Shown: piece by piece, positions 35,096-48,562 of the stretch | Layout: each line of letters starts with the position of its first letter | Position numbering within the stretch: position 1 is the stretch's first letter | Assembly (NCBI RefSeq): GCF_963576615.1 | Contig: NC_088712.1 | Coordinates: 53,487,114-53,551,113, forward strand | Length of the DNA stretch: 64,000 nt | DNA from: Watersipora subatra | Lineage: Eukaryota > Bryozoa > Gymnolaemata > Cheilostomatida > Watersiporidae | Direction: 5' to 3' | Notes under the pieces: generated by a model | What the model was told of the DNA's origin: nothing | What the model saw: the letters and a program-made list of their open reading frames with translations, nothing else | Database searches by the model: none | Translations under genes and position numbers: made by a program

Positions 35096-36361
35096 CTGAT
35101 GCTAGACTTGGCAACAAATTGCTTTGGATACTTTTGTGCTGGGTGATGTAATACATCGATTGAATTCTTCATATAGGTCAGTAACAGAAAATAATATGTG
35201 AAAGACGATTACGCAGTGTTGGAAAGACGGTTATGATGTGGTAAAACTGTAAGCCTCTATGCAAAGGATAAAACAAAGTTTAGTGCGTACGCAAGAGAAA
35301 TTCAAAGAAACTATATTTACAATTATTTTTGTGTTTGTTACGCACAAACTGTAACCTGAACAAAATTTTCAAAATGCTAAAATAAAAGAATCTAAACAAA
35401 TAGTATGTAATATTTTTGTTGTTCAGCAAGCTTATACAGTAAAGATTTGATAGGCTCTTAAATGTAACAGTAAAATGGATCACTGATTTCTCTCGTGTTA
35501 CAAATAATTTTTACCAATTTTGATGTTTTTGTTTCATGACCTAATCTGCTTTAAACAGCATGACTGGTTGTAATAAAGTTCATATCTGTTTATTTCCAAT
35601 TTACAGGCTGACCCTTTTTGTCAGACAATATTGACCCTTGCATAGCAATTAAACACCTGGTTCATTACAGGGTCTGTGTATGAATTTGTAATAGTTTCCT
35701 CAGAGATGACAACTTCTCTTCTTTATATCAATAGTGTTTTGGACATCAAGTAGGAGAAGATCAAAAACATAGAAATATTAAAACGGGCAGGTCTATCATC
35801 CATGACTGACTTCTTTATTGTAAAAAGTCTGAGGTGAGTCATGAACACAGAATAGAACAAGACCATCATCTTAGTCAACTATTACAAGCCAATTAGGTGA
35901 TGTTAAGCAAAATCAAAGAAGGCCTAGAGACCGATATAAAGAGGTAGCTTAGATGAATTTAAGATGGACGCAGATCAATAGATACTCATGACAGACGGAC
36001 TGCTTGTAATTGAGCTGAGTGGAGATCTGCTAACATATGTAGGTTACAGTAACCTACATATGTTAGCAGCATAAGTAGGTCACAAGCGCAGACAGTGCTA
36101 GTCACTTCGACTGACTGAGAGAGAAAATGGGAAAGTATTTGCTATAATACTCCCATTCAGAGGCATATGATAAACCTTTACAGTTTCTCATGAGTTGGAG
36201 AGTTAAGCTGCCATTATGCCTATGGCTGAAATAATTAGCTAACACATATCTCAGACTTGCGCTATGGCGGCACACTCCAACACAAGTTATTGATGCATCG
36301 CACAAACACATAAGTCGACTAATAGGTTGACATCTTTTTGGAGTACTTTTTATTTTCATTA

Positions 36362-36476
36362 CCTCGGCATTAATGACGGATTATCTCAGCATTAATGATG
36401 GATTACATCAGCATTACTAACAGATTACCTCAGCATTAATGATGGATTACCTCAGCACTAATGACGGATTACCTCA
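36362..36476. repeat. 22-nt minisatellite at end of block A, ~5 copies
   Basis: Unit ATTACCTCAGCATTAATGAC plus GG. It ends exactly where block B sequence starts. Confidence 0.9.
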
Positions 36477-38948
36477 GTCACTCAGCTAGTGACCATTCAT
36501 TGTCAGTTGGTGTTTCCATTAAGCTAAAAACTGTTACTTTGCCAAATATTCAAATCAATGTCCATGCAGGTAAGTTTCAATGCAGGTAAAGTGATTCCCA
36601 ATGGCGCAGTCCTTGAAGACTGTCAACTACTCCATAAAAAGTTTGCTCAGGGAGATTTTGTAAAAACTGACCTTGAGACCTTGATAAAAATCTTACCATC
36701 AGTGGATATTATTTCTTGGTAACAAGATCTCATTGTAAAAAGAGGAAATAACTCTTGTCGCTTTGTTAAAATTTCCAATTCCTGCTGTTTGAATGGTAGA
36801 ACTGATAGTTGTAGCACTTTTTAGCAATTTGTATCTTTTGGCAAATACCATGTTATTTACATATTTTTGAACACCTTAAAACAAGCCTAGCTATTGCTCT
36901 GTTGTCTAGCCCATTCTTAACATTTGGTCAGACTCGAGCAGTCTTTTTGTATTATAATAACAATAATATTAATAGCAATAATATTAATAACATTATATTA
37001 ATAATAATAATATTTGTTCAGTGGGCAAAATAATAATGGAGTTCTATTACAGTAATTAACCATCCACTATAGCAAAGTTGAGAGTGGTTACAACGGTAGG
37101 GTTACGCTAGCACCACCTGCCTGTCTATGTCAGATAAATAAGCAGATATTATATGCCTATCATTGTGTGCATGTCTAGCTCTCTGATTAGCTTAATTCCA
37201 TGGTAGACCTAGGCTTGTGTGACAGCAAATTGATGCTAAAATTAGTTTTGCCACTGAATGACTTTAAATATTATCTATTTTTCTCAACAGTTAATGCTAG
37301 ACAAGAACTAGTCAGAGTTTTAATGCTTTCAAATAAATATTAGAATCAGAAGTCTCTGGTGTAAGGATCAAGGTGTTTAGTAACTACACTCAACAATTCA
37401 TTTTGATGATCGTCTTTGTTTATGCTTCATCACTGAGCAACACTCGGTTGCTGCAAGTCGGTGAGTGTCGTTGGTCTGCTTAGGGACTGTCTTTTACCAA
37501 AGCATTTCGAGTGTGATTATATTTTATTTTTTGCCAGCCAAGTCTAAGCAAAAAATTAAAGGAGATGAGTACTAGCATTTACAATAGATTTTGTTGTGAT
37601 ATATGGATGATATTCATTATTTTATATAGTGCATCATGACAGTAATGAAGCTCAGCAGGCTAATGTGACTCGGTGCTGTTCAAAAATCTGCCAATCCATG
37701 AGATGGCCATTCAAGTAATAAAAGTTGCTATACAATCACTACTTAAAATTTACTAAGTTGGGCGAGAAAAGAAATACAATAATAGGAGTTGTGTTCTTTA
37801 GACAGGGTTAGGTGACTCCCCAGTTTATCTGATATGCGAGGTCTCAGAGTTGACACTATCAACGTCAATAACGTGCCACCAGAAGTCAACTATATGTCTA
37901 TATCTGACTAAAAGAGGGCTAAAATGGTATCAGTTTTACTTCGATCAACCTGACTCATATTGTCACCTGTTGGGTTCTTCTCACTGACAAAATTAAAGAC
38001 AAAATCGCTAGTTGATAAAATACACCAGAAAGGTCATTTAGCGTCGTGGCAATGTACTGCTGACCAGTATCCTCAGCCTTGACACATCTGAAACATTTTA
38101 ATCAAATGTGTAATAAAGCAGTATATTTGTTAGTTTGTTTACAAAAATTATCAGCTTAGTTTCTCAATCAGACATGCTTAGTTACTTTCATTTTGGCTTT
38201 GCTATCGCTATTAATAGTTCTTACTTTGCTGCGTGTGTGTGCGTGTGTGTGCGCGTGTATCTGTGCGCATGCGTTTGCTTGTGCGTGTGTGTCAGTTATT
38301 TTGCATAAATGATGTGCGTTTCCACAGATTTTGGCGATTTTTATCTAAACTTCATACACACATATATTCTATGCTTTTTGCCAAGTCACTAAAGACATTT
38401 GGTTTCAAAGCGCGATATGGTTCCTGAGAATAAACCTCCTAAACATCCACCTGAGTAGAAACGCAAAAATGCACCTCGCACGCATTGAGGACAAATGCCT
38501 TCAATAAATCCATCATCGATTGCTGTTATGAAGGTAATGTAAGTGTTTGCACTGAAAATCTACAGACGAACCAACTTTCAACCTTCTTCCTTTGGTCAAT
38601 GCAAATGTACTAGACAGTAGACACACTCATAACTTAGGATTTATCCCCTCCTTGTTTGTTGATTGGAGTAAATAAATGTTCTTACAAGATATTAATTCAT
38701 TAATAACATGGTAGGAGGCTGCAGGCTTACCATTTTGTAATGTGTCAAAATTTGCTAAAAGCTTCACTTTATGTGGTCAGGTAATATACTTAAGACTTTG
38801 TATGCATAGTTGTTTTTATGTTACTAGGTTACGAATGGTGCAATTCTGGATTCCACAGTTTCATATTTTTAGACTAGCGATGACTTGCAAGAAGAAGTTA
38901 TATCATGTTCATACATGTGTCCACCTAATAAACTCATATCTGGCAGCA

Positions 38949-39008
38949 TATTGGCTGACAGCTGACAGGCTCCGCCTGTTGCGGTTATTAACTGCTACTA
39001 TTTATAAT
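38949..39008 (+). promoter_or_regulatory. Conserved promoter-like module, copy 2
   Basis: Same order of ATTGG, TGACAGCTGACAGG, CTCCGCC and TATTTATAA as at 31769, here beside Ly6 gene 2. Confidence 0.35.
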
Positions 39009-39041
39009 CAACTAATTTAATAAAATATTAAACAAGTTTTT

Positions 39042-42000
39042 TTTATTGTTTAGTGAACCTTTTTATAAATTGAGCAAAACTGTTTGTTTATAAACAGGAT
39101 ATATGCACTTGAATTGTTCATGCCTTCAATGAAATCATATCGAAAATTGTGCAGTCTTTATATGAATGGAGCCACATGACCAAGTAGGCGAGCCAGCATC
39201 TAAAAGAAGTATTTGGCTACGGCAGCCATGATGACAAGTCCAGCAGAATAAACAGCCTTGTTGCCACTGTTGCACAAATTTCCTGTACATGAACAGAAGT
39301 AGCTGTGGGATGCGATTCCAAAAACACTGATCTTCAACTTGTCGCTCTCCAAGCAGTTGTTGTTGTCATATACTTGACCACAGCTCCGTTCAACTACAAT
39401 GTTAAGATATCGTTGCAAGTATGTTTAGTTTTCATATGACAGTACTATGGTTGAGTAACTCCTCAGTTTATGGACGGCAACCTGAGTAAGTCCTCAGTCT
39501 ATGGACGGCAACCTGAGTAACTCCTCAGTCTATGGACGGCAATCTGAGTAACTCCTCAGTCTATGGACGGCAACCTGAGTAACTCCTCAGTCTATGGAGG
39601 GCAACCTAAGTAACTCCTCAGTCTATGGACATCAATCTATTGATTGATTATGGAGCTTAGACTATTGATTTACAATACATTTGATTAGACCATAGAGTAG
39701 ATAGGCACACGAGGTACTGTCCAATTAGTGTTCAGCTAGGATTCACATTTGAATTACGTGACATTCACGGATGCTCCATTTTTATATATGATGAAAAGTT
39801 CACTGCACGACTCGGTGTGTCTAGCTATGCGTTTTCCTGTTTTCGAGTTTTTGAGTATATCGGATTAGACCATAGACTAAATAGGCATACTAAGGTACAG
39901 CCCAATTGCCCAATTAGTGTGCAGCTAGGAATGCGTGACTTTCACAAAGTCACATTTTTATTTATGATAAAAACTTTGCTACATGACACAATGTGTAGCT
40001 ATGCTCATTCCTGTTCTCTCGTTACACTATATTTAAATAGAGTTATCCTAACGGAACGGCCACCTAGACACACCCTCCGTTGTTAAATTCCAACCCTTAG
40101 TGAGTACCTCTCACCACTAATACTCAGCAAGAAAGCTATACATGTTCTGTGACCAGCTGCTGGCTTTCTGTAAATAGACATGGTTGTCCAAGCCTGGCTG
40201 CTGGTTAATCGTTAGTTCACGCTATATCACAGCATGTCAGTGTTAATCGTGCAATACTTCGGCGATCGTCTGTAATAACGTGGTTTACACTGTCAAAAAA
40301 CCATCCACTTTTACATCAGTGAATAGTCCACTGCATAGCGTTATCATAATACAATGTGGTGGCAGAATACCAGTCCCGTAGAAAATGTCGGGATAAAAAT
40401 ATATATCACGCAATCTGTAACAGCTAGTCGCCATCGCCGAAATAGTGTGCATTGCACGGGCAGGACTATAGAGAAAGTTTAACAGCTGCAATCTTTCATC
40501 ACATATCCGCATTGTCTTTCCAGGGTTGATACTCTCCTCCAAAAGACCCATTAGGCTCGGCCCAAATCACGTTTTAGGGCATTTTCAGACCATGGGGCAC
40601 TGTCAGAGAATTTGCTACTTTAGGGAGCGTTTCCACAGCCAAGCCAGTGAAAGGGCCCATGTTTCTCATAGCTTTCTTCACACTGTTCAATGGAGATTTT
40701 GAGGTCAATTATTTTTAAAGCTTCTGAATCATATTGGATATTAAGCGGGGCGTGGAACCTGGGTGCCCCTTAGGGAACTTCCAGTGTTTAGGGGGTTATT
40801 TCAAATTGACCAACCAGGTGATTGGGGGGACAATATTCAAGTCTGGGCCTAGCCAGGTGGGTTTTTCTTTCAGAGTATCAACCCTGGGATTGCCTTACTG
40901 ATGCCATTGATTTACTGTGCACATAGTCGATGAATAATCATTGAGAGAACAACTTCGACATACGGTGTTGTCCTCTCGATGTCATGGGATGATGATACAG
41001 TGGGAACCACCACTCGATGATACAATGGGAACCAGCCTTTAGTGATAGCATAAACCAGGATTCATACAACTTTAGCCATTTCATCTAGCCTAGCGGAGCA
41101 ACTATCCTTTTGCTACACAGATAGCCTGAGTGCAAGTTCTCTGGAAACCCTTTGATGTAACATGATTATATTTTTAGCAATCATTAAGGTTTACTAAGCT
41201 ATGTGTAATAACAACAAACTTCCATCAGTCTGCCAGTAAGATGGAAGAGTGAAAGAAGATAAGTACTCATTCAAACTTATTCAGCTATATTACATAATAA
41301 TAATAATGTTACATAATAATAGTAATAAGATTTTTTTTAACCTTCAATAAAACTTTAATAACCGTTCCAACCTAACCTACGTATGCTTGCACAAGTTACA
41401 GTTGAAAGTGCACATTTCTGCTTGCTTGTTACTTGAAAAACATAGTAAGAAAATTCAAATTTTTAACCTACAAAGTTTAAATGACCACGAATAATAGAGA
41501 AAACGGGATAGGTTTTTATCAGATTTCATAATATAGTTTATAACGGTTAAATATTAATGTGTACCTGTTTCTGTCCAACTTCCGAAAACCTTGACTCGGA
41601 TCTTGGTTTTGCTGCAACCACCATCCTCATCCAAAGAAAAAATACTCTGTGAGCAGTCCGTCTCATGGGAACTGCTTCCGAAATAGCCAGTGTCATCATC
41701 ATTACATGAGCCATCAAGGTTATCACACTCGTAGCACATGGTGGCCAGAGAAACTGCCAGCATGCCTACAACACAAATCAACAACTATTATAAACACTCG
41801 TAGAGAAATATAACAAAATGGTTCACTAATTATTTAGTTTTGATAATATGAATATTCCCTAGTAGAACCCTCTGTGAAGTGATTCTTTAATTGAGTTTAT
41901 TATAATATTTTCTGTCATAGCTTTATAAACACTTCAAACTTTTAAGTTGGCTACGCGCCAAAAAATTGTTTCTAGAATGAAGCAGAAGTTGATATTTAAA

Positions 42001-42403
42001 AAATATTCTCCAAATAGGTCAAGTTGGAAAACTTGTTTGTGATGACTTAATTTTTAGCACAGCATGGATGTCTAATAACATTTATAAATTATACCCAGCT
42101 TTACAATTATATTTTATTTTTGTATCTAAAGATAGTATATTCTTTGGAATATATTAGTTTTACTTCAAAGAGTATGCAAAAGTAGCTATACCTTTGTATC
42201 ATTATATTTGCATTCAATATTTGTATTCTTTATATCTATAATATCTCGTGATATCATTGGAATATTATCGTAACAATGTTTAGGGCCTCTCATTAACTAT
42301 TACTTTTTTACATTCTAGTGATGAGGATTATGTAATATATTATATTATTTGCAGGAATATATTACTAACCTGAAAGCACGAGGAAAGCATAGAACGAATT
42401 CAT
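39042..42403 (-). CDS. Ly6/uPAR-like protein, gene 2
   Basis: Exon 1 42370-42403 (MNSFYAFLVLS), exon 2 41565-41765, exon 3 39200-39393, polyadenylation signal 39047-39042. Complete frame of 142 residues: signal peptide, CYEC start, exon 2 cysteines in GSC, TDC and GGC contexts, exon 3 with RSCGQ, NNNC, YFCSCTGNLCN and a GPI-type tail AVYSAGLVIMAAVAKYFF. Compared with gene 1 the signal and tail are nearly unchanged, while loop residues differ (for example CDNLDGSCNDDD versus CSILDTSCNDGD). Intron 2 contains a 31-nt minisatellite and nested MITEs. Confidence 0.88.
39453..39638. repeat. 31-nt minisatellite in Ly6 gene 2 intron 2, 6 copies
   Basis: Same unit and position as 32278-32648, half the copy number. 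Confidence 0.95.
40190..41042. mobile_element. MITE relic in gene 2 intron 2
   Basis: Counterpart of 33025-33311, longer because it keeps interior DNA lost from block A and because a hAT-like element is nested in it. Confidence 0.55.
40519..40888. mobile_element. hAT-like MITE, 370 bp, nested
   Basis: CAGGGTTGATACTCT at the left and AGAGTATCAACCCTG at the right are a perfect 15-bp inverted repeat. ATTGTCTT (40511-40518) and ATTGCCTT (40889-40896) form a one-mismatch 8-bp target duplication. Absent from block A. Confidence 0.85.
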
Positions 42404-43811
42404 GGTAAGTTTTATCTTAAGTTCCGCAACAGTGTAACCAATTTGAGTAGGAGAGAGAGAGAGAACTACCTTGGTCCGTGATAACACGAAGTAATGATTC
42501 TTGTTACGTTGCTGAGAAAGTGCAAAGCAGAAAAGAATTAAAAGACAAAACGACGAGCAACATGATTGTGATTGGCTGATGCTTGACTTGGCAACAAATC
42601 GCTTTGAATACTTTTGTGCTGGGTCATTTAATACATCGATTGAATTCTTCATATAGGTCAGTAACATAAAATAATATGTGAAAGACGATTACGCAGTGGT
42701 AGAAAAACGATTATGATGTGGTAAAACTGTAAGCCTCTATGCAAAGGATAAAACAAAGTTTAGTGCGTACGCAAGATAAATTCAAAGAAAGTATACTTAC
42801 AATTATTTTTGTGTTTGTTACGCACAAACTGTAACCTGAACAAATTTTTAAAAATGCTAAAATAAACGAGGCCAAATAAATAATATATAATATTTTTGTT
42901 GTTCAACAAACTTATACAGTAACGATTTGATAGGCCCTTAAATGTAACAGTAAAATGGATCACTGATTTCCCTAGTGTTACAAATAATTTTTACCAATTT
43001 TGATTTTTTTGTCTCATGATCTAACCTGCTTTAAACAGCATGACTGGTTATAATAGAGTTCAGATCTTTTTATTTTCAATTTGCAGACTGACCCTTTTAG
43101 TCAGGCAATATTGACCCTTACATAGCAATTAAACACCTGGTTCATTACAGGGTCTGTGTGTGAATTTGTAACAGTTTCCTCAGAGGTGACAAACTTCTCT
43201 TCTTTATATCGGTAGTTGTTTTGGACATCAAGTAGGACAAGATCAAAAACATAGAAATATTAAAACGGGCAGGCCTATCATCCATGACTGACATCTTTAT
43301 TGTAAAAAGTCTGCGATGGGTCATGTTCACAGAATAGAACAAGACCGGCATCTTAGTCAACGATTGTACGCCAAGCCAATTACATGATGTTAAGCTTAAT
43401 CAAAGAAGGCCTAGAGACCGATATAAAGATGCAGCTAAAATGAATTTAAAATGGATGCTGATCAATAGAAATTCATGACAGACGGACTGCTTGTAATTGA
43501 GCTGAGTGGAGATCTGGTAACGTATGTAGGTTAAAAGCGCAGACAGTGCTAGTCACTTCAACTGACTGAGAGAGAAAATGGGAAAGTATTTGTTATAACA
43601 CTCCCATTCAGAGGCATATAATAAACCTTTACAGTTTCTCATGAGTTGGAGGGTTAAGCTGCCATTATGCTGTATCGCTGAAATAATTAGCTAACACGTA
43701 TCTTAGACCTCCGCTATGGCGGCACACTCCAACACAAGTTATTGAGGCATCGCGTGAACACATAAGTCGACTAATAGGTTGACATCTTTTTGGAGTTCTT
43801 TTTATTTCCAT

Positions 43812-44517
43812 TACCTCAGCATTAATGACGGATTACCTCAGCATTAATGACGGATTACATCAGCATTAATGACGGATTACCTCAGCATTAATGACGGATT
43901 ACATCAGCAATAATGATGGATTACCTCAGCATTAATCACGGATTACCTCAGCATTAATAACAGATTACCTCAGCATTAATGACAGATTACCTCAGCATTA
44001 ATAACAGATTACCTCAGCGTTAATGACGGATTACATCAGCAATAATCACAGATTATCTCAGCATTAATGACAGATTAACTCAGCATTAATGACAGATTAC
44101 CTCAGCATTAATGACAGATTACCTCAGCATTAATGACAGATTACCTCAGCATTAATGACAGATTACCTCAGCATTAATGACAGATTACCTCAGCATTAAT
44201 AACAGATTACCTCAGCATTAATGGCAGATTACCTCAGCATTAATAACAGACTACCTCAGCATTAATGACAGATTACCTCAGCATTAATGACATATTACCT
44301 CAGCATCAATAACAGATTACCTTAGCATTAATGACAGATTACCTCAGCATTAGTGACAGATTACCTCAGCATTAATCACGGATTACCTCAGCATTAATGA
44401 CATATTACCTCAGCATCAATAACAGATTACCTCAGCATTAATACAGATTACCTCAGCATTAATGACAGATTACCTCAGCATTAATGACAGATTACCTCAG
44501 CATTAATCACGGATTAT
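43812..44517. repeat. 22-nt minisatellite at end of block B, ~32 copies
   Basis: Units of ATTACCTCAGCATTAATGAC plus AG or GG; variants ATAACAG, ATCACGG and CATATTACC cluster in adjacent units. Expanded about six-fold over block A. Confidence 0.95.
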
Positions 44518-45186
44518 GGTTAGAAAGAAGAAGACAGCATGTTCATTATAAAATCTGTTTAAAGATGACCTTACACAAATTTTGTGTATATTTTATCAGA
44601 GAGTGTCGATATTTTTACCATTTGCGATTGTTTCTATCATTTGCGATTGTTTTTGATGTTTGAGCTGATCTGACTGCTAAGATGTTTCTAGATTAAAATT
44701 GATAAAACCTGTTGTTGTTAAAACACTTCAAAAAATACATGTGCAAAATGACATCACTAGTCGTTATCGCTGCTATAGTTGATATCGGCTATTACGTTGA
44801 AGTTGAAGCGTTACGTGTCTCTATTTTGTCGATCTCTTTGCAACTATAGATGCCGTTATCACACTTTTGATTGATCATAACGTTTTAATTACTATCAAGT
44901 TTCACCAACTTTAATTTTGAAATATTCTGGCAAACAGATCACCTTAAACATTAAAAACATTAGCAAATGACAGAAAAATGCCAATATTGTCTGATAAATT
45001 CTACAAAAACTTTGTGTGAGTTCATTTTTAACTACAAACAAATATACATAATAGTTCACCAATATCAACAAGAGAAAAAAGTGCAGTTTCAATAGATGTT
45101 GTCAACAGAATAATTATCATCAAATGTTTTAAGAGAGGTGTGAAGTGACACTAATGACATTTCAATACAAGTGTTTATGTATATAC
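44518..45186. other. Non-coding, nothing recognised
   Basis: AT-rich DNA after block B; a 65-codon minus-strand frame (44895-45092) is lysine/phenylalanine-rich by composition only. Confidence 0.5.
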
Positions 45187-45545
45187 TAGCAGAATTTCCA
45201 GCGTTGCACGGGTATTAAAAACCAGCTTATAAACAATGGGAGGTAATGTAGTTGTCTGCCACTTGCTATTAGCCTGGCACATTTATAATAGCTAATTTGG
45301 GTAAGCTTACTAATATGAGCTAACTACTCGCTCTCACGGAAGAGCAAACATAAAATTATGTTGCGCCATAACGGAGAGCGGTAGCGTATTTTCACCCACA
45401 TAGCGATGGCGTATATAGTCAATGAAATAAATCATCCTCTGAGATCAAATCTTCTGCGATACGAATTCTTCTTTCCAATATTTTAATAGCTAGAGCTGAA
45501 CAAACGGAACTACATGCGCACAGATTTTGAGATTTATATATAGAT
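45187..45545 (-). mobile_element. Helitron-like non-autonomous element, copy 2
   Basis: Minus-strand copy. Its 3' end is the complement of CTAGCAGAATTTCCAGCGTT; read on the minus strand it is a GC-rich CCCGTGCAACG block, then CTAG immediately followed by T, as expected for insertion between A and T. The 5' part has GTATCGCAGAAGATTTGATC. Confidence 0.65.
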
Positions 45546-47300
45546 ACTTGCTTGTATGAAAGCAATTATCTATTGTCATCATTCAAGCACTAATACTAAT
45601 TAAACTAGCTTGTGATAGAAATCAATAAGATTGAGGTATTAAGTTTGTCCTTCATTTGCAGTTACATTAGCTTCTACCGTGTCAATGTAAACCAACATAT
45701 TCAGTTCGACGCAACACATTGTACACCTGTTGGCAATGCAGGCGATGCTTGGTTACACAAATTTGTATAATTATGCATTAATCTAATACAAGGAAATATA
45801 TCATATACGTATATATATCATATATAGGCCACATAGACGATATATATATATTTTATATATGCATATACAATTGTATATAGACTTAGAACTAGTACTCTGG
45901 TAGTCCATTGCACCGTAAGATACCATCAGGTGTAACAACTATCGGCGCAATTATTGTAAAATCCAGCAAGGAAGCTGATTTCATAACCTGTATGCATGGT
46001 TTCAGATGAATAGACGAGCATGACTCTATTATAGTAAAAATTATTATGTCATGTTTTCTGTTTAAAACTTACCTACAAGCTCACTTAGCTCTTACCGGAG
46101 TAAAAAATGGAACTTTCCACTTGCATTGGTCTTTTTAGTGCTGTGTAAAGCGTTGAACTGTTGCATTCGTTTGACGCTTTTGGTCCACGGTTTAAAAAGC
46201 ACCTATGTTCTCATTCCTTAATTTTAAATTCACTGTTTCTTCATCGGTCTGTTGGCAGATTTCAATAGAATTCTGACACTTTTTTGTGAAAAATTCTTTG
46301 TGTCTTCATTTGAAATGTCCAATTTCATGCAGTTGAAAAATTTAAAAAACTTCATCCATATTTTGTTAGTTTGCGTCGTTTGGAAAACGTGTGGAGTATT
46401 TATTTTGGACTTTTTTCCTTTTTTCTGAGAGTGTTGTATTTTTAAAAACTCATGTATGGCAGAAAAAAAAGTTGTATTGGCCCCTATGCCAATTTCGAAG
46501 AATGAACTTGGCTAATGCGATTCGCAATAGGTGAGTAAACAAAATTGATTTAATTATTTGAATTTTATATTTCTGTTGTAGTTGGTGAATATTAACATAT
46601 AAAATCTTCATTTCCTTCTTAACTCGTTGCATGCCATGAGCTGTGGAGTACGGCTTGGCACGGCTTTTGCATATGGCCAAGAGCTACATGGTGTGGCTTA
46701 TGTAGGCTTCATACAAAACATTTCTGATTAGTGAGTAGTAGTTTAATTAACCTGTAGTTACATGAAACAATCTTTCAGCCATATTGATTGAATGAAAAGC
46801 ATGTCTACAGTCCAGTCGACTTTTACATAGCAAGATTATTAAAATTTAATCGCAATTCTTTTTACCGATGATCACACGCATTACAGCTAAGGGCGTTTCA
46901 CTGGTGGTAGCTTTATGGACCTGTGATGATTTTCTACATATTATAATAGAACAAGTGTCAATGATTATGTTATTTTTAACAACAACAACAATAATGCCAC
47001 AACCCGTAATAATAGTGATAACTCTTCTGACTCAGAGCATGCTCAAGTTGTTACTCACGATAGTACGGGAAAGGACAAAAAATAGGTTCGATTTCTTTCT
47101 TCAGTGCGTTTGCAGGTTTTGTATGGCATAAACTGGTGTATACCTTTATTCTGAATAACTTTGTAACAAAATCTTTTTTACAGACCTTATGGTCAAAAGT
47201 TAGGTTTAATGAATACTTAATTACCTTTGAATAAAACAATTAATTTGGTAGCGAAAAAGTTAGGCAGTTCAAGACGCGATTAAAAAACTGCCTTGAAGTT
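45546..47300. other. Non-coding; no gene supported
   Basis: Contains an AT microsatellite near 45795-45885 and scattered short open frames (46450-46680, 46868-47131) with no recognisable family. Confidence 0.45.
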
Positions 47301-47315
47301 GCTGAGTGTGTGAAA

Positions 47316-47992
47316 AAAAGGCGAGACAGAGAGGCAAGAGAGGGAGAGAGAGAGGCGAGAGAGAGAGAGAGAGAGAGGCGAGAGAGAGCGAGAGAGGTGA
47401 GAGAGAGAGAGAGACAAAGAGGCGAGAGAGAGGCGAGAGAGAGGCGAGAGAGAGAGAGAGTCGAGAGAGGGGAGAGAGAGAGGCGAGAGAGAGGCGAGAG
47501 AGAGAGAGGCGAGAGAGAGAGGCGAGAGAGAGAGGCAAGAGAGAGAGAGGCGAGAGAGAGAGAGGCGAGAGAAAGAGAGAGAAAGAGAGAGAGAGGCGAA
47601 AGAGAGAGAGAGTCGAGAGAGAAAGAGAGAGTGAGAGGGAGAGAGAGAGAGGCGAGAGAGAGAGAGGGAGAGAGAGAGAGGCGAGAGAGCGGCAAGAGAG
47701 AGAGAGAGAAGCGCGAGAGAGAGAGAGGCGCGAGAAAGAGGCGAGAGAGAGAGGCGAGAGAGAGAGTCGAGAGAGAGGGAGAGAGAGAGAGAGAGAGGGA
47801 GAGAGAGAGGCGAGAGAGAGGCAAGAGAGAGAGAGAGAGAGAAGCGCGAGAGAGAGAGAGGCGCGAGAAAGAGGCGAGAGAGAGAGAGGCGAGAGAGAGA
47901 GAGAGAGAGAGTCGAGAGAGAGGGGGAGAGAGAGAGGCGAGAGAAAGAGAGAGAGAGAGAGAGAAAGAGAAAGGGAGAGAGGGAGAGAGAGA
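47316..47992. repeat. GA-rich (polypurine) tract, ~0.68 kb
   Basis: Nearly pure purine built of GAGAGAGAGGCGAGAGA units of irregular length. Open frames over 190 codons on both strands (Arg/Glu or Ser/Leu-rich) are compositional. Confidence 0.95.
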
Positions 47993-48550
47993 ATGTTCAT
48001 TCTTGTATTACAGCCAGCGCTGCCACTAAACAATGTGCTGTAATCTCCATTGGAACATGATACAAACTTGCCACCAACTGCTACTGTTTACTCTCACGCA
48101 AGCATATTTGTTATAGGATAAGGCTGAAATACAATTGGGATTTTCAAGTGATTTTCTTACTTGCACTAAGCGGTGAAGTGGCTAGAGAGCTCTGTAGATC
48201 ATTTGATGTCTGAGAACATTGCTTAGCTTCTGAGAAAGTTTCACTTATAGCAATGGAAAATTAGATAGCAGTATTACTAGACTGCGTGTAGACCTCATTG
48301 GCTGATATTCTTTTGACTAAGATAAAGGTTATTAATTTGTTATTCGGGCTAAAGTGTTGCTACTTGTATTTTGTAGTGCATACCCTCAACTACTGCGTGA
48401 TGTATAATGGCACAGCATTTGTAACAGAATAGACTTTATTTTATTTACATAAAATCCCTATATGACAGCTTAATACTTTCCTTTTTTAGAAGGTGCTAGG
48501 TACTATCAAGACATGTCAGCACAAGTTGCAAATGTATTTAAACGCTATTT
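47993..48550. other. Non-coding
   Basis: No supported feature. Confidence 0.5.
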
Positions 48551-48562
48551 GTGTATGTGGTT

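Larger units (their letters stand above)
28390..36476. repeat. Tandem segmental duplication, block A (~8.1 kb)
   Basis: Homologous along its length to block B at 36477-44517: TTGGTGTTTCCATTAA begins both, then the ATTAATAACA microsatellite, a GT-rich tract, the Ly6 exons 3, 2 and 1, the upstream region and a terminal 22-nt minisatellite follow in the same order. Block A has an extra ~0.8 kb at about 30600-31400, a second Ly6 first exon, and a palindromic insertion at 33757. Confidence 0.9.
36477..44517. repeat. Tandem segmental duplication, block B (~8.0 kb)
   Basis: Second copy of block A. It lacks the 30600-31400 segment, the second Ly6 first exon and the 33757 palindrome, but has an additional 370-bp hAT-like insertion at 40519 and a much longer 22-nt minisatellite. 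Confidence 0.9.

Noticed and set aside
31562-39020. Two 92-codon plus-strand frames, nearly identical, at 31562-31840 and 38742-39020
   Set aside because: They need a GTG start, most differences between them change amino acids, and the frame is not kept in the copies near 49.2 and 53.4 kb. The similarity reflects the block duplication.
47306-48043. Long Arg/Glu- and Ser/Leu-rich open frames on both strands
   Set aside because: They follow from the GA-rich tract, in which few stop codons can form.
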